Of a stretch of DNA of 64,000 nt, positions 44,024 through 55,732 are shown in pieces. A program made the position numbers and the translations under genes. Source of the DNA: Eutrigla gurnardus. Lineage: Eukaryota; Chordata; Actinopteri; Perciformes; Triglidae. The notes below the pieces were generated by a model that searched no databases, had not been told where the DNA came from, and saw only the letters and a program-made list of their open reading frames with translations. How positions within the stretch are numbered: position 1 is the first letter of the stretch; every line of letters begins with the position of its first letter. The stretch covers positions 23,414,056 to 23,478,055 of the forward strand of contig OY741270.1 in NCBI GenBank assembly GCA_963514095.1. Reading direction: 5' to 3'.

Positions 44024-44950
44024 TGTCAGGACTGGACTTGAAGGAGGACTCAGGCGCAGAGTGAGGACAGTAGAACCAAGCTTTTATTCGCAGACTTTGC
44101 AAGATTCCAATAAACAGAGTGACAACGAAATTCGGCTATGAAATGCTTGATCCCTGACTTCAGGAAAAAGGGAGAGACGGGGAAGGGAAAGGGTAGGCAG
44201 CGGACGCAACAAACACCAAAACGGAAAAGCGCTCCGAAGGGGAGGATACAAAAGAAAAGGCTAACTAATCGTCTACTCTAGCGAGGACTAATCTATGAAC
44301 TTTAATAAACAGAAAACGCTCCAAAAGGGAGGATGCGGGGCTACAAAAGGATTAACTACTCTTACTCTATGAATAACTCTAGAACGTAAAAACTCTCCAA
44401 AAGGGAGGGCACGAGGCTACGAAAAGGAATATCAACACTAACACTAGGAAGAACTCAAGAACAGAAAACGCTCCAGCAAGGGAGGAATATAACAATATCG
44501 CTAACAGGGCTAAAGAACAGAAAACGCTCCCAAAAGAGGAGGACAAAAACTACGACGAGAATACAAACTAAGGTAAATCACTACTACGAGAATATCTAAC
44601 TATGAACCTGGAACTTAAAACATTACAAAACCAAAAATCACTCGTCTTGAGGAAAACCTGAAACTCTGGAATATACAAAACTTGGTCGAGAACGATAGCT
44701 GTGGTCAAGGGCTGGACGTATACGTGGGACGAAATACTCTGGCAAGGAGACAGGGGAAGACACAGACTATATAGACATCAGGGAGGGGAGCACAGGGGAC
44801 AACAATCAGGGATTAGGGATGACGTCAGACCAGAGACACATGAGGAAGAGCAAGTGACCTGAAACGAGAGGAGAGTTACTTTTCAAAATAAAACATAAAA
44901 TTCACAAGACAGAAAACCCAAGACAGGACACCCCTCACCGCTGTGTGACA
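44024..44950. mobile_element. LTR-like insertion, 927 bp
   Basis: Starts TGTCAGGACTGG and ends GTGTGACA, with 5-bp CTATG duplications (44019-44023 and 44951-44955). There is no coding sequence. A second copy with the same flanks is at 61596-62517, so it was copied by segmental duplication. Confidence 0.7.
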
Positions 44951-45294
44951 CTATGGGTTTCATGCCTCTCCTTGTTTTGTCTCCTCTGTTTCTGTTGTGC
45001 ATTTTAATTGTGTTAAATGAATCAAATCAAAAATATTATTCTGCTTTTTTCTCCAATAGAAATTTGAATAAGTTTAACATCATCAAGCGTTCCACAAACA
45101 TCCGTGTGAAACAGGTTCAATTATTTGCAGCTCTGACACATTTCAGCTGAGATTTGAGTCACTTCCTGTTAGGAAAGTTTATTTAAAAAACATTTGACTC
45201 TTCATCCTAAAAGAAGCAAGACGTTTTGTCCAGTTGGGACTGATTTGCTCCTCTGAGACGTTTGATGAATTGTCTTCATGATACAGACTGATTT

Positions 45295-46682
45295 TTGATT
45301 GATTGATTAAATGTATTATTGTGTCATGCATAATCAATATGCCCAGCCCACAAGGGCTTACAAGACACCAATATTAGACAACAAAAAGACCAGAAACCAA
45401 AAGTAGATGCTTAACAACACTAATACTAACAAAATAAACCATCCTGACGTTTCTTCCAGGCTTTTGCAACAAAAGAGGCTAACTTAAAAACATTGAAATT
45501 AAACAACCCTTCAATCCTGTCATCATCAGTGCTCCAAAACATTTCAGGATACTGAATAAACATTTAGTTGAAAAAAGGTATTCTCAGCTCATCATAAAAA
45601 GGACAATATAAAATCAAATGAGATTCATTTTCTACCTCTCCTAAGTCACAAAGTTCACAAAGTCTGTGTTCCTCTGGGATGTTTTTAAATCTGCCGACTT
45701 CAAGGGCCAGAGGAAGGATTCCTGTTCTTAACTGAGCACACAAGGATCTTTGATTTCTCCCTAAGTTTGCTTTACATTAAATTCAGTAGCATAGTTATGT
45801 TTGATTTGAATATATGTTCGATATTTCGGTTTTAACAAGATGTCATTTAACCACTTTTTTTCAAATCCAAAGAGTAACTTTTCTCTAATTGTGTTTCCAC
45901 TGCATGATAAATGATTTCTATAGATATACTGTAGTTCAGCTTCTCTGAAGACAGCATGAAGCTCTGCAGCCCATGGACCATTCTGAAATTCACTCCAAAG
46001 GAAAACCTTCTTACTGATCCTATTATCTGACATATTAATGAAACGATTCCACAGTCTAATCATTTCACATTTCCTCCTTATTGATCCAGGAATCCAACCC
46101 ATGTCACCCTGAGCAGCAACTTTATGAATGCCCAGAAAACAACATATAGCTCTGTTTTGTACTGCATCTGAAATTGACCTTTCTTTAAATCCCCATATCC
46201 CTGCAGCATAATTCATAATAGGAGAAACACATGCATCATACAGTTGAGAGTAAGTGGAATATCCCAGGTCTTTACATATTTGTAACTTGTTAACAACAGA
46301 CCCCAAAGCTCTGCTAGCTGAACCAGCCAAGAGTTTAATTCCATTTTCGTAAGTCATGAATTCATCAAGAGGGAATCCCAAATATTTGTACTCAGATTCA
46401 TATTCCAATGTCATGTTCCAGAAAGTGAAAATGTTCCCACTTCTTGGAACCCTTTTTTTCCAAAAATGAATGATCTGTGTTTTACTCTGATTTATTGACA
46501 GCCTCCATCTGTAACACCAGGTCTTTAATAAATGTAACATAATCTGTAAATCATCTTCTGATTCAGCCAGCAGCGCAGTATCATCTGCATACAGCAAAAT
46601 ACCCACAGTTAAGTCCTGGTTCAGTTTATCAGGATCATTCAAGACAGGCCTTCCTGTCTGCTTTTGTTTAACGTTACACTCT
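45295..46682 (-). mobile_element. LINE with YADDT reverse transcriptase, 5'-truncated
   Basis: A 293-aa minus-strand frame (46642-45761) has LLYADDTALLAES, KYLGFPLDE, NYAAGIWGF and MGWIPGSIRRK. A frameshifted continuation (CELCDLGEVENESH, a Cys/His-rich C-terminus) extends below 45760. The 5' half is missing, and the break at 46682 is where another LINE starts. A paralogous copy runs off the right edge (62860-64000). Confidence 0.8.
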
Positions 46683-47998
46683 GGATATGCTCAATGACTC
46701 CATCTGTTCATATATGTCTTTCTGACAGTGTCATACCCACGAAGCAAATCAGAATATACCCCAACAATAAACCATGGGTAACCAAGGAGCTGAAACACTG
46801 TTTGAATCTCAAAAAGTTGGCATTTATGCAGGGAGACAAAGAAAGAGTTGAAGAGCTGAGAAGGGAGCTAACAAATAAGACCAGGCTGGCTAAGCTCCGC
46901 TATAAGGACAGAATGGAAGAGAAGTTCTCCAGGGGAGATGCAAGGATGGCATGGCAGAGCCTAAACAACATGATGGGAAGAGCTCAGAGTCCTGCTGGAT
47001 TACAGTGCCCAGACCCTGCCTCCTTTGCAGAAAAACGTAACACCCATTATGCCAGGTTCGACAGCTCAGCAGCCAGGGAGGACTGGACCCCGACCAACAC
47101 CAGCCACTCCCCTCTCCCAATCAGGATAGAGGAGGGGAGGGTCAGTTCAATCCTGTCTAAACTTCATCCAAAGAAAGCCCCAGGACCGGATGGGCTTTAA
47201 GGACGGGTGCTAAAAGAATGTGCAGCCCAGCTGGGCCGCGTTGTGGCACCACTGTTCCAGCTGTTCCTGGCATCAAGCTTTGTCCCAAGGGCATGGAAGG
47301 AAACAACCATCATTCCTGATCCCAAAAAGCCCAATGCAAAAGACATGTGTGACTTCAGGCCTGTAGCACTCACTTCCATTCTTTGTAAATGCATGGAACG
47401 AGTGCTGGTTGAAGAGCTCAGAACCATGGTGGGTGAGAACCTGGACCCGTTGCAGTTTGCATATAAGTCAAAGCTGGGAGTTGTGGACGCCAGCCTAACC
47501 CTCCTGGACACCGTGACAAGGCATCTGGACTCAGCTCCATGGTCCTAAACATCTCAAAGACCAAGGAGCTGTGTTGTGGGGGCCGCCAGACACGTGATAA
47601 CCCCCACCCCCTCTTTGAGCCTCTCATGCTAGAGGGGCAGGCGGTGGAGCAGGTCAATGTTTTTAGGTACTTTTAGGCACTGACATCGATCACCACCTGT
47701 CCTTTCTCCAACATGCAGATGGAGTTTACAAAAAGGCCCAGCAGCGCATGTTTCTATTGAGGAGGCTGAAAGGTTTTAATGTAAAACAGGTGCCAGTTTT
47801 TAGGGCAAGATTTATCTGCTGTTGCAGCTTTTATGTGAGCGCCACAGGAATTTTAGGATTTTTATGGTTTTTGAGATCTTTTAATGTGAGTTTTATGTTG
47901 GTGTCTGTATGTTTATGTTTAACTGAGCCCAAACCGATGAAAATGTTCTGTCCCTGTGACAGACAATAAAGTTTTTGGAATTGAATTGAATTGAATTG
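46683..47998 (+). mobile_element. Internally deleted LINE
   Basis: Plus-strand pieces: a linker region (PWVTKELKHCLNLKKLAFMQ), GPDGL stop, RT fingers (WKETTIIPDPKKPNAKDMCDFRPVAL is interrupted by no stop), then DSAPWS. It jumps at about 47540 to a post-catalytic segment (LNISKTKELCCGG), skipping the YADD box. It ends in AATAAAG and TTGAA repeats (47979-48000). Inactive. Confidence 0.75.
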
Positions 47999-48000
47999 AA

Positions 48001-48384
48001 AAGGTAAACACTTCTTTAAAAGTATAAAATGTTCCAGGTCACACTGCTTTTAGCACCAAGACACAAGAACAGACAGTAGTTTGTCTAAACAATGGTTTGA
48101 TCTTTTTTTCAGATGAATTCAAAAACAATTTCCCTGAATTGGAGCAGAAACAACACGGTTGCAGCTGGAGGCCCGATCACTCTGAACCTTGGGCTGATAA
48201 TGAAACTGGAGAAATATCTGAAAATGTTAAGAAATAATACTTTGAAGTGAGAGGCAGAGATCCCAGTAATGTGTGTGCTTGGTGAGGTTTGTGTCAGCTC
48301 TGTGTTCACTGGTCTGTGTCTCCTCAGCAGCTGCAGAAGGTTCCTGCTGGAACAGCTCAGCTTCTCTGCAGTCTGACTGAGGGA
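48001..48384. other. Interval before V10
   Basis: Same flank as before V8 but missing about 125 bp at its left, where the LINE inserted. Alpha-type V flank at the right end. Confidence 0.5.
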
Positions 48385-48412
48385 GGTTTTTGTACGACGA
48401 CAAATCACTGTG
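48385..48412 (-). other. V10 12-RSS
   Basis: Intact 12-RSS. Confidence 0.95.
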
Positions 48413-48880
48413 TGAACACTGCACCGTTTATCTCGTGGTAACTCTGACAGTAATAAACTGCTGCATCTTCAGCCTGAACTCCACTGATGGTCAAAGTGAA
48501 GTCAGAGCTGCTTCCACTGCCACTAAACCGAGATGGTGTTCCTGATTCAAGTGTGCTAGCGTATCTTATCAGGAGCTTTGGAGGCTGTCCAGACTTCTGT
48601 TGATACCAGTGCAACTCCTTATCTCCACTATTATATGTGACAACAGGCTGACTAGTCTTACAGGTGAGAGTGACAGTGGATCCTGGAGTAGATGTCACTA
48701 CTGGAGGCTGAGTCACAGTCACCTGACCGCTGCATCCTGCAGGACAAAACAAATCATTCATTCATCAGCAGAAGGAAAGGAGAGAAAAGGCGAGGCGTCG
48801 TGTTTGAGATGTTGCCGAGCCAACGAACCTGTAAACCAGCAGCAGGCCAGCGTCCAGATGAGGATGGTGATGAGAGTCAT
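48413..48880 (-). CDS. V10, Ig light-chain V segment
   Basis: Leader exon 48880-48829, V exon 48736-48413 (324 bp), open. It has the longest and most distinct CDR1 (QPVVTYNSGDKEL), CDR2 region YASTLES after LLIR as in V3, and CDR3 QSYHEINGAV. The alpha 3' flank is combined with the LINE upstream, a mixed class shared only with V12. No J-C lies between V9, V10 and V11, so joining to J5 by inversion would carry V11 along. Confidence 0.92.
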
Positions 48881-48945
48881 GGTGGTTGTGGTCTCTGCTG
48901 TGTTGACTGACAGATCTGAGTCCTGCAGTGTTGAACTCACAGGAC

Positions 48946-48990
48946 TATAAAGCTTCTCAGTTCACTGGAGGATCAGCTGACGATGCAAAT
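48946..48990 (-). promoter_or_regulatory. V10 promoter with canonical octamer
   Basis: ATTTGCAT at 48990-48983, E-box and TATA-like box. Confidence 0.8.
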
Positions 48991-49358
48991 TGCCTGCCCC
49001 TCATAATACGGGACCGTCCCACGTTTATGAACTTTAAGACTCATTTAAAATTGTGGCTCAGGGAAAATCAAAGCTGCACTCACTTTTAACTGCATCACAC
49101 ACTTCATTATGTGTGTCACTCACATGTCCTGTTGCATCTTGTCTTGTCTGTTGTTGTTAGTGTTTGTCTTGACCCTCAGATTAAATATGAGGGTGTTGTA
49201 TGTATGTTACTTTGTTTTTATGTTTTCTATGTTTTCTGCCTGGGTACAATAGATGAAAACTAGCCATTGTACTGTCGAGTATTTACATTGTGTATTTAAA
49301 CTGATGTCCATAAATATGCACTGTCCCTATTAAATAAACAAATAGTTGAATAAATAAA
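48990..49358 (+). mobile_element. LINE 3' fragment abutting the V10 octamer
   Basis: Same insertion as at V2. Confidence 0.75.
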
Positions 49359-49734
49359 GCCTCCTCTCTATGGGAATGATTTCTCTGAGTTTTATTTGTT
49401 TCACACAAAGAGAAACGATTTATTCATCAAGAATGTAGCATGAACCATAAACCATCATTAAATAAAACTGATCTTAATGAGCCTGTTTTTGTATTTCTTT
49501 TACATATTCAACATGAAAAATACCTTCTTGATATTTTCAGAATCTAATACATCTGTTAGTAGAGGAGATGGTCGTATGATTATTTCACTGTGACATTTGA
49601 AGAGAAAGTTGGACACAAACATGAGAAGACATCAGCTGTAAAAATGATCACATATGTCTTCAAAACCTCTCACCCTGACTCAGAAAACCCAGCATGACAA
49701 TCAGAGTTATTGGCAACATCATCCTGAAGCAGTT

Positions 49735-49980
49735 TTCAGTGTGAGTACGAGAAAACAGTTCAGACTCACGGTGACACGAGAACTTAAAACTGCGAGGAGC
49801 AGCGATGCATTCAAATCATGCAAAACCCGTTTGGGCCCAGCTGTGGTTGTGGAAGTGAAAGGGAGAGAGGAGGTGGAGGAAGTAGAGGCTACATCTCCCT
49901 GTGGACTGATCCAGAAGAAACGTTGGACTCTGCATCTCTCTGCTCCTTCTGCCTTTGCTGGTAAATAGATACAGGCCGCC
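49735..49980. promoter_or_regulatory. Candidate enhancer module, copy 5
   Basis: CAGCTG 49838-49843 and GGAAGTGAAA 49851-49860 in the conserved order. Confidence 0.5.
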
Positions 49981-50004
49981 CTCTTCTGGCTGACTCCATA
50001 CTAC

Positions 50005-51624
50005 TGTAACCCAGTAGAAAACAGATATTGTTATTTCCCTTAAAATATATGTTTTATTTATTTCACCCTCTTTCATTTATTATTCTGTCAATAATATTAT
50101 TTTGCACACACATAGTCCTTATTTGTTGTATTATATGCATGATAGGAAAGAGGAAGTAGTCCCACCCTCTTCTCGCGAGAGTTACAGTGCGTGAGTGAGA
50201 GTATAGAGTAGCGCGGTGCAGAGTCAGAGCAGCGGTACGAGCAGATGAGAAACACGGAAGAGAAAGACAATAAGAAGTCACGAAAACGGCGGTTGTTAAC
50301 TCACTTATCAACACAGAATAACCCGTGAGAGTGTACCTACCTGAAGCAGAGAGGTGGTCGAGGACCTGTGGGTTATTGTTTTCGGCAGAGGCTTGGTGAG
50401 TCGCTCGAGCTAACTAGCGCTAGCCCATGCTAACCGGAGTAGCCACATCGTGATTCAGTCTGTGAGAGGGCAGAAAGCTTGTTTACTCATGAACGTGACC
50501 TGCCGCTACTGTTTACTGTGTGTTTTAAGAGTTAAAGCTGCATATTTTGCTCTGATAATCTGATGAAAATATGAGGTGTGCTATTTATTTTCCTGTGTGT
50601 GTGTGTGTATTCACTCTGAGATGCACTGTTTAGGGTGTGTGTCTATTAAATACGGCTAAACATGTCCATTTATCACAGAGGCAGAAACTCTGAAGCACTG
50701 AATTGATATTGTGATGTGTGTTAAAGGTGCATTCAGCTAATTTTCAGTTAATAATTCAATGAAAATGTGTGAAATGGTTAAAAAAGATTAAAATGAACAA
50801 TATTTCATGTGGAAAACTGAGTTAAAATGATCATAATTCATGGTAAAGAAGCTAAAATGATCATAATTCATGGTTAAATAGCTAAAATAATTCATGTTGA
50901 TTTAAAATGATTAAGAATGTGTGAAAATACTCACCTTGAGATAAAAAGAAAAGAAGTGTACAGTTAAAAAGATAATTCATTTAATCACTATTGTGTTCCA
51001 GTAGTGTGTTGAGATTTATAGTATGTATTGAATATGGCCATAAGAGAAGTTTGATGATTCTGTGTTAAGTAATAGCCCTGTCTTTATACAGGCTAGGTTT
51101 TTTTGAGACCCTTGAGAAACCTTTTGATGTGGATCTGGATTCTCCTGATTGAGGGAGATGGCGAGCCAGTGAAATGTTCCTTGCCCAAAGGAGCAGAGAA
51201 CCAGCACCTGAGCCGAGGAGGACATCCAGCCCTTCTTCACCTTAACTGAGTGTGTCTGTGGTAGGACCACCACACACACACCTGACTCTTTGAACTTTCC
51301 CCTGACTTGACTTACACACAATTGACTGAAGCGCGCTGACCAACAACAAGAACATTCAAGAACATTAAAGGAACGTTACGGTTCCTATTGGACACTTTTA
51401 TTTGGTTTTATGTTAAAGAGAGACTGTGAAACATTGAACAATAAGATGTCATTGCATTGAATTTTATTTTGATTTTATTTTATTTTCATACAGTTCAATA
51501 CAGTCAACTTACTTTAAATATACGCCGTGGCTCCATTTATTTATTGTGTCTGTCACTTCCTCTTTAAACCCTCCTATACGAACCTAGTCTCTGGTCCAAA
51601 CTCTATAGTAACTAGTGGGTTACA
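50005..51624. mobile_element. LTR-like insertion (solo LTR), copy next to V10
   Basis: 1,620 bp with CTAC duplications at 50001-50004 and 51625-51628; otherwise as next to V2 and V5. Confidence 0.7.
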
Positions 51625-51628
51625 CTAC

Positions 51629-52669
51629 CATGACATTTAATTTGTACAGCCCTTTGCTCTTCTCCTGATCATGACATCAGTCTAATCTGGATGCTTCAGC
51701 TGTGATACTATAGAGGTCTCAGGGGGAATGCTAGAAAACTGCACACTTGGTTCTCTTCTCCATTCAAGATTTGTTTAAGCCCTCAAATCCTTTAGGTTTC
51801 TTGTGGCTTGTATTTTGAGCATGTCCTTGCTTTCCTCTGAAGGTTAAAGGATTATCTGCTTTGGTTAAGGTTTTTTTAAATGGGTAATAATCCCTTAAAG
51901 GGACTGTCATTCTTCAATCAATGTCAAAGTTGTGTTTATGGATAAATAAATAATATCACTCTGCTTTTTGTGAAAAAGCTCTTTCATCAAGTTGTCATCA
52001 AGCGTTCCAAAAACATCAGTGTGAAACAGGTTGAATCTTAAGTTGATAAAGTTGATAACATGCTTTTGCTATTTGTCCTAAAAGAAGAAACCAAACGTGT
52101 CGCTCAGAGAACTTTTGTTCAGTTCAGATTCATTTCCTCCTCTGAGGCGTTTTGGTGAATTCAGGCTCTGCTCCGAGTGTCTTTTTGAAAGATGCTGATC
52201 CTGGTTCAGTTCGCAGCAACATCAACCAAAGCTGCAAAAGTGACGCAAAGTTTCCGATGTTTGTCTGTTTCTTTGTGACCTTTTTAAACCTGGACACACA
52301 AACATGTACTTAAACACAGCACTTGAGTACATGTGCTTTGTTTATATTCTGAAAGTAGTTTTATGTGTTTTACTGAGACTTCCATGTGGAAAATGAACAT
52401 CTTCTAGTCAAAGTGAAGGGACTGAGTAGGAGATAGTGGAATGAATTATGAAACAGTTCTGCTAATGTTAAAAATGCATCATGATGTCAATTTTCTATTT
52501 CTGAATTGGAAGATAGATCTGAAATGTGTCATGTGTCTATTAGGGTGAATATGTAGTGTGTGCTTGGTGAGGTTTGTGTCAGCTCTGTGTTCACTGGTCT
52601 GTGTCTCCTCAGCAGCTGCAGAAGGTTCCTGCTGGAACAGCTCAGCTTCTCTGCAGTCTGACTGAGGGA
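51629..52669. other. LTR-V11 interval
   Basis: Non-coding copy of 6249-7295. Confidence 0.55.
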
Positions 52670-52697
52670 GGTTTTTGTACGACGACAAATCACTGTG
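52670..52697 (-). other. V11 12-RSS
   Basis: Intact 12-RSS. Confidence 0.95.
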
Positions 52698-53156
52698 TGA
52701 ACACCCAAGCACTGTTTATGATATGGCCACTCTGACAGTAATAAACTGCTGCATCTTCAGCCTGAACTCCACTGATGGTCAAAGTGAAGTCAGAGCTGCT
52801 TCCACTGCCACTAAACCGAGATGGTGTTCCTGATTGACGTGTGCTAACGTAATATATCAGGAGCTTTGGAGGCTGTCCAGATTTCTGTTGATACCAGTTC
52901 AACACAATACCATTGTAAACAGGCTGACTAGTCTTACAGGTGAGAGCGACAGTGGATCCTGGAGTAGATGTCACTACTGGAGGCTGAGTCACAGTCACCT
53001 GACCGCTGCATCCTGCAGGACAAAACAAATCATTCATTCATCAGCAGAAGGAAAGGAGAGAAAAGGCGAGGCGTCGTGTTTGAGATGTTGCCGAGCCAAC
53101 GAACCTGTAAACCAGCAGCAGGCCAGCGTCCAGATGAGGATGGTGATGAGAGTCAT
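52698..53156 (-). CDS. V11, Ig light-chain V segment
   Basis: Leader exon 53156-53105, V exon 53012-52698 (315 bp), open. CDR1 is QPVYNGIVL and the CDR2 region YVSTRQS. CDR3 QSGHIINSAWV is identical to V1, and the last 100 bp or so of the two exons agree closely outside V1's deletion. It is the J-proximal V for J5-C5, with alpha flank and no LINE. Confidence 0.93.
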
Positions 53157-53221
53157 GGTGGTTGTGGTCTCTGCTGTGTTGACTGACAGATCTGAGTCCT
53201 GCAGTGTTGAACTCACAGGAC

Positions 53222-53266
53222 TATAAAGCTTCTCAGTTCACTGGAGGATCAGCTGACGATGCAAAG
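53222..53266 (-). promoter_or_regulatory. V11 promoter with variant octamer
   Basis: CTTTGCAT at 53266-53259, E-box and TATA-like box. Confidence 0.72.
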
Positions 53267-53943
53267 CCTCCTCTCTATGGAAATGATTTCTCTGCTCTCA
53301 ACAGACTGAAGGCAACGTGGGACACGAAATCAGGAGGAATACGGCTCGGATGAACAACATGGAGGATCTTAATGGAACAGAGGAAAACACTCACATTAAA
53401 AGTGCAGTTGAGGATTTAAGGATACGTTTGTGTTCACTGTGGTTGGTATGAAACGTTTGTCTGCTGTTCATTTACTGACAGGATTTAATGAAATCTATCA
53501 GATATTTCACTTTTTCATCATATGATTTTGTAAATCATCATTAATTATAAGCATCATGTTCATTTAACCATGTATGAACTTAAATAAGACTGAAAATATG
53601 ACTTATGAGGAGGCTGTAATCTTTTTCTGTCTGGAGTAGAAAAGTAAAAAAAAAAAATTATATAATCAGTCTTTATTTTTAAAATACGTTTAAATCCATA
53701 TAATTTGAAAGATTTTGTAGATTTAATTAAATATAATTATTTCTATATTACTAGAAAAAGTGTTTTCAGTGGATAGATTTGTCTGTCAAATTTAAAAATA
53801 TGCTATACAATTGTTAAAAAACATGTAGAAGTTGAAGGAATAGGAGATAAATCATTACTTAATGAAAATAAATGATTAATTATGCATTCTTACTATAAAA
53901 TAACTCTGTTTTCAGTGGACAGATGCTTGTTCACAGTGCAGGA
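53267..53943. other. V11-J5 interval
   Basis: Non-coding, AT-rich copy of the V1-J1 interval. Confidence 0.55.
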
Positions 53944-53982
53944 GGTTTTTGTACGGCCACTTAACGAGGTTGTATCACTGTG
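53944..53982 (+). other. J5 23-RSS
   Basis: Nonamer 53944-53952, 23-bp spacer, heptamer CACTGTG 53976-53982. Confidence 0.96.
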
Positions 53983-54020
53983 GTACACTTTTGGTGGAGG
54001 AACCAAACTCATCGTTAACT
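53983..54020 (+). CDS. J5, joining segment (YTFGGGTKLIVN)
   Basis: 38 bp, identical peptide to J2, donor GTAAGT. Confidence 0.95.
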
Positions 54021-54374
54021 GTAAGTATCACAGATTTATGATTTCTACAACGTTCAGTATTATAATCGCTTTGTCAAAAGTTAATGTGATGAACCAAACC
54101 ATTATTTTGGATCATTTATACTTTTTGGATATTTATTATTCATTAATCTAGGCTGATATTGGAGTTTAGGAAAACACTGCATATTATTTTCCTATTATAG
54201 ATTATGTTTTGGTGAAGTAGATGCAGTATTTTATTTTGTAACATTGAAACATCTGTTAGTGTGTTAGCTGTACGTTATAAAATCTAATGTTGATCAAACA
54301 AATAAGAGGGTTTATTGTACATTCAGTGTCGCTGCAGTTTGTGTTCACGGTTCGTTAGTTCAAAGTGATGAAAA

Positions 54375-54384
54375 GGAAGTGAAA
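54375..54384 (+). promoter_or_regulatory. Candidate PU.1/IRF4 element, J5-C5 intron
   Basis: GGAAGTGAAA within intron 54021-54706. Confidence 0.55.
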
Positions 54385-54706
54385 CAGACAGATGTCAAAG
54401 TCTTTCACTGCTTACAGTTTACAGATGATTAATGAAACTTTTCTATTCCAATGACTCCTCAGTCACATTGTATATGATTCTATAATGATTTCATGAGGAG
54501 AGCCGCAGGAGAAGATTGGTTCCTGTAAATGACAGAACTCCAGTCAGCGTTGTATTTGTTAAATCCTCCCTCCATCCCATGTCTCTGTGTGACCACAGCA
54601 TCATGCACACAGCTAACCCTCAGTAACGTCACCTCTGTCATGTTCAGCTGTCTTTCCTACAGTGGAAGTTAATCTGCTCCTCGTGTGTCTCTGCTCTCCC
54701 CTCCAG

Positions 54707-55026
54707 CTGGCTCCATGATCCGGCCCTCAGTCTCCCTGCTTCCCCCCTCCTCTGAGCAGCTCTCTGGGGGCTCGGCCACGCTGGCCTGCCTGCTGACCGG
54801 CTACTCTCCTCAGGGAGCCGTGGTGAGCTGGGAGGTGGACGGCACCGAGGTGACGGAGGGGGTCCTGAGCAGCTCAGAGGAGGAGAAGAGCGGACTCTAC
54901 AGCAGCAGCAGCACCCTGAGCCTGAGCCAGGAGCGCTGGATGGCAGGAGAGCTGTACTCCTGCAAGGTCCTCCATCACAACCACAACCAGATGCAGTCCC
55001 TCCACAGGAGCCAGTGTAAGGCCTAG
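54707..55026 (+). CDS. C5, Ig light-chain constant exon
   Basis: 320-bp C1-set exon, protein identical to C1 and C4 as far as I can read, open to TAG. The 3' UTR has one visible change (GGAGCGCTGC for GGAGCTCTGC). It would serve V9-V11 from the left and V12 from the right. Confidence 0.96.
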
Positions 55027-55222
55027 AGGGTCTGGATGGAGGCCAGGACAGGAGCGCTGCATGGGGGGAGCAGGAGGAACACACCTGCTGCTCTGAACAA
55101 TCTGAGGACAACGTTTGTAGAGGAAACTATAAAGCCTTGTGTGACTGCTGTAAAGTAGCTAGAGAGTAATGTGTGTAGCTCAGCAAGTAGATGTGTGCGT
55201 TTAATAACTGTCTTTTTATAAT

Positions 55223-55228
55223 AATAAA
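55223..55228 (+). terminator. C5 polyadenylation signal
   Basis: AATAAA 197 bp after the C5 stop. Confidence 0.85.
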
Positions 55229-55732
55229 GCTTTCACTGATGAATTACATGATAAAGTGTTTGGTGTTTTATTTTATTAAGAGAAGTAAAGAATGAAATGG
55301 TTTCATATCAACTGGTTCTACTCCCTGCAGAAAATGAAAGCTTTGGATTCATCTTATAAAAAGTCATATTTCTACATTATAATACAATAATACAGAGATG
55401 TTAAACTGAGGGAGGATTCTGCAGAAACTTCACCTCCATCCATCAGACAGAGAAGACAGGACCCACACATGCAGACAGACAAGGTTGCAGTGCCGAGGCT
55501 CAGTGTTCAATAAACCAGTTCAGGTTCGGTACACAGGAAGGCAGTCGGTGAAGATAACGGCACAAACGTCCGAGAGGAAGGAAAGCTGATTTTCCATAAT
55601 CTTCTTTATGTTCATTACTTTACGAAATAAACATTTTAAATGATTGATACATTCAAAAAGGTTGTACCATCCTAAAATAAAACTGTGGATTATAAGAAGT
55701 CAGTGTCTCTGTGTTATTTTTAGGCAAGGCAA
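55229..55732. other. C5 3' flank
   Basis: Matches the C2 flank up to about 55588 (AGGAAAGCTG), then jumps to sequence corresponding to about 13008, skipping the LINE and tRNA-like region found after C2. Confidence 0.55.
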
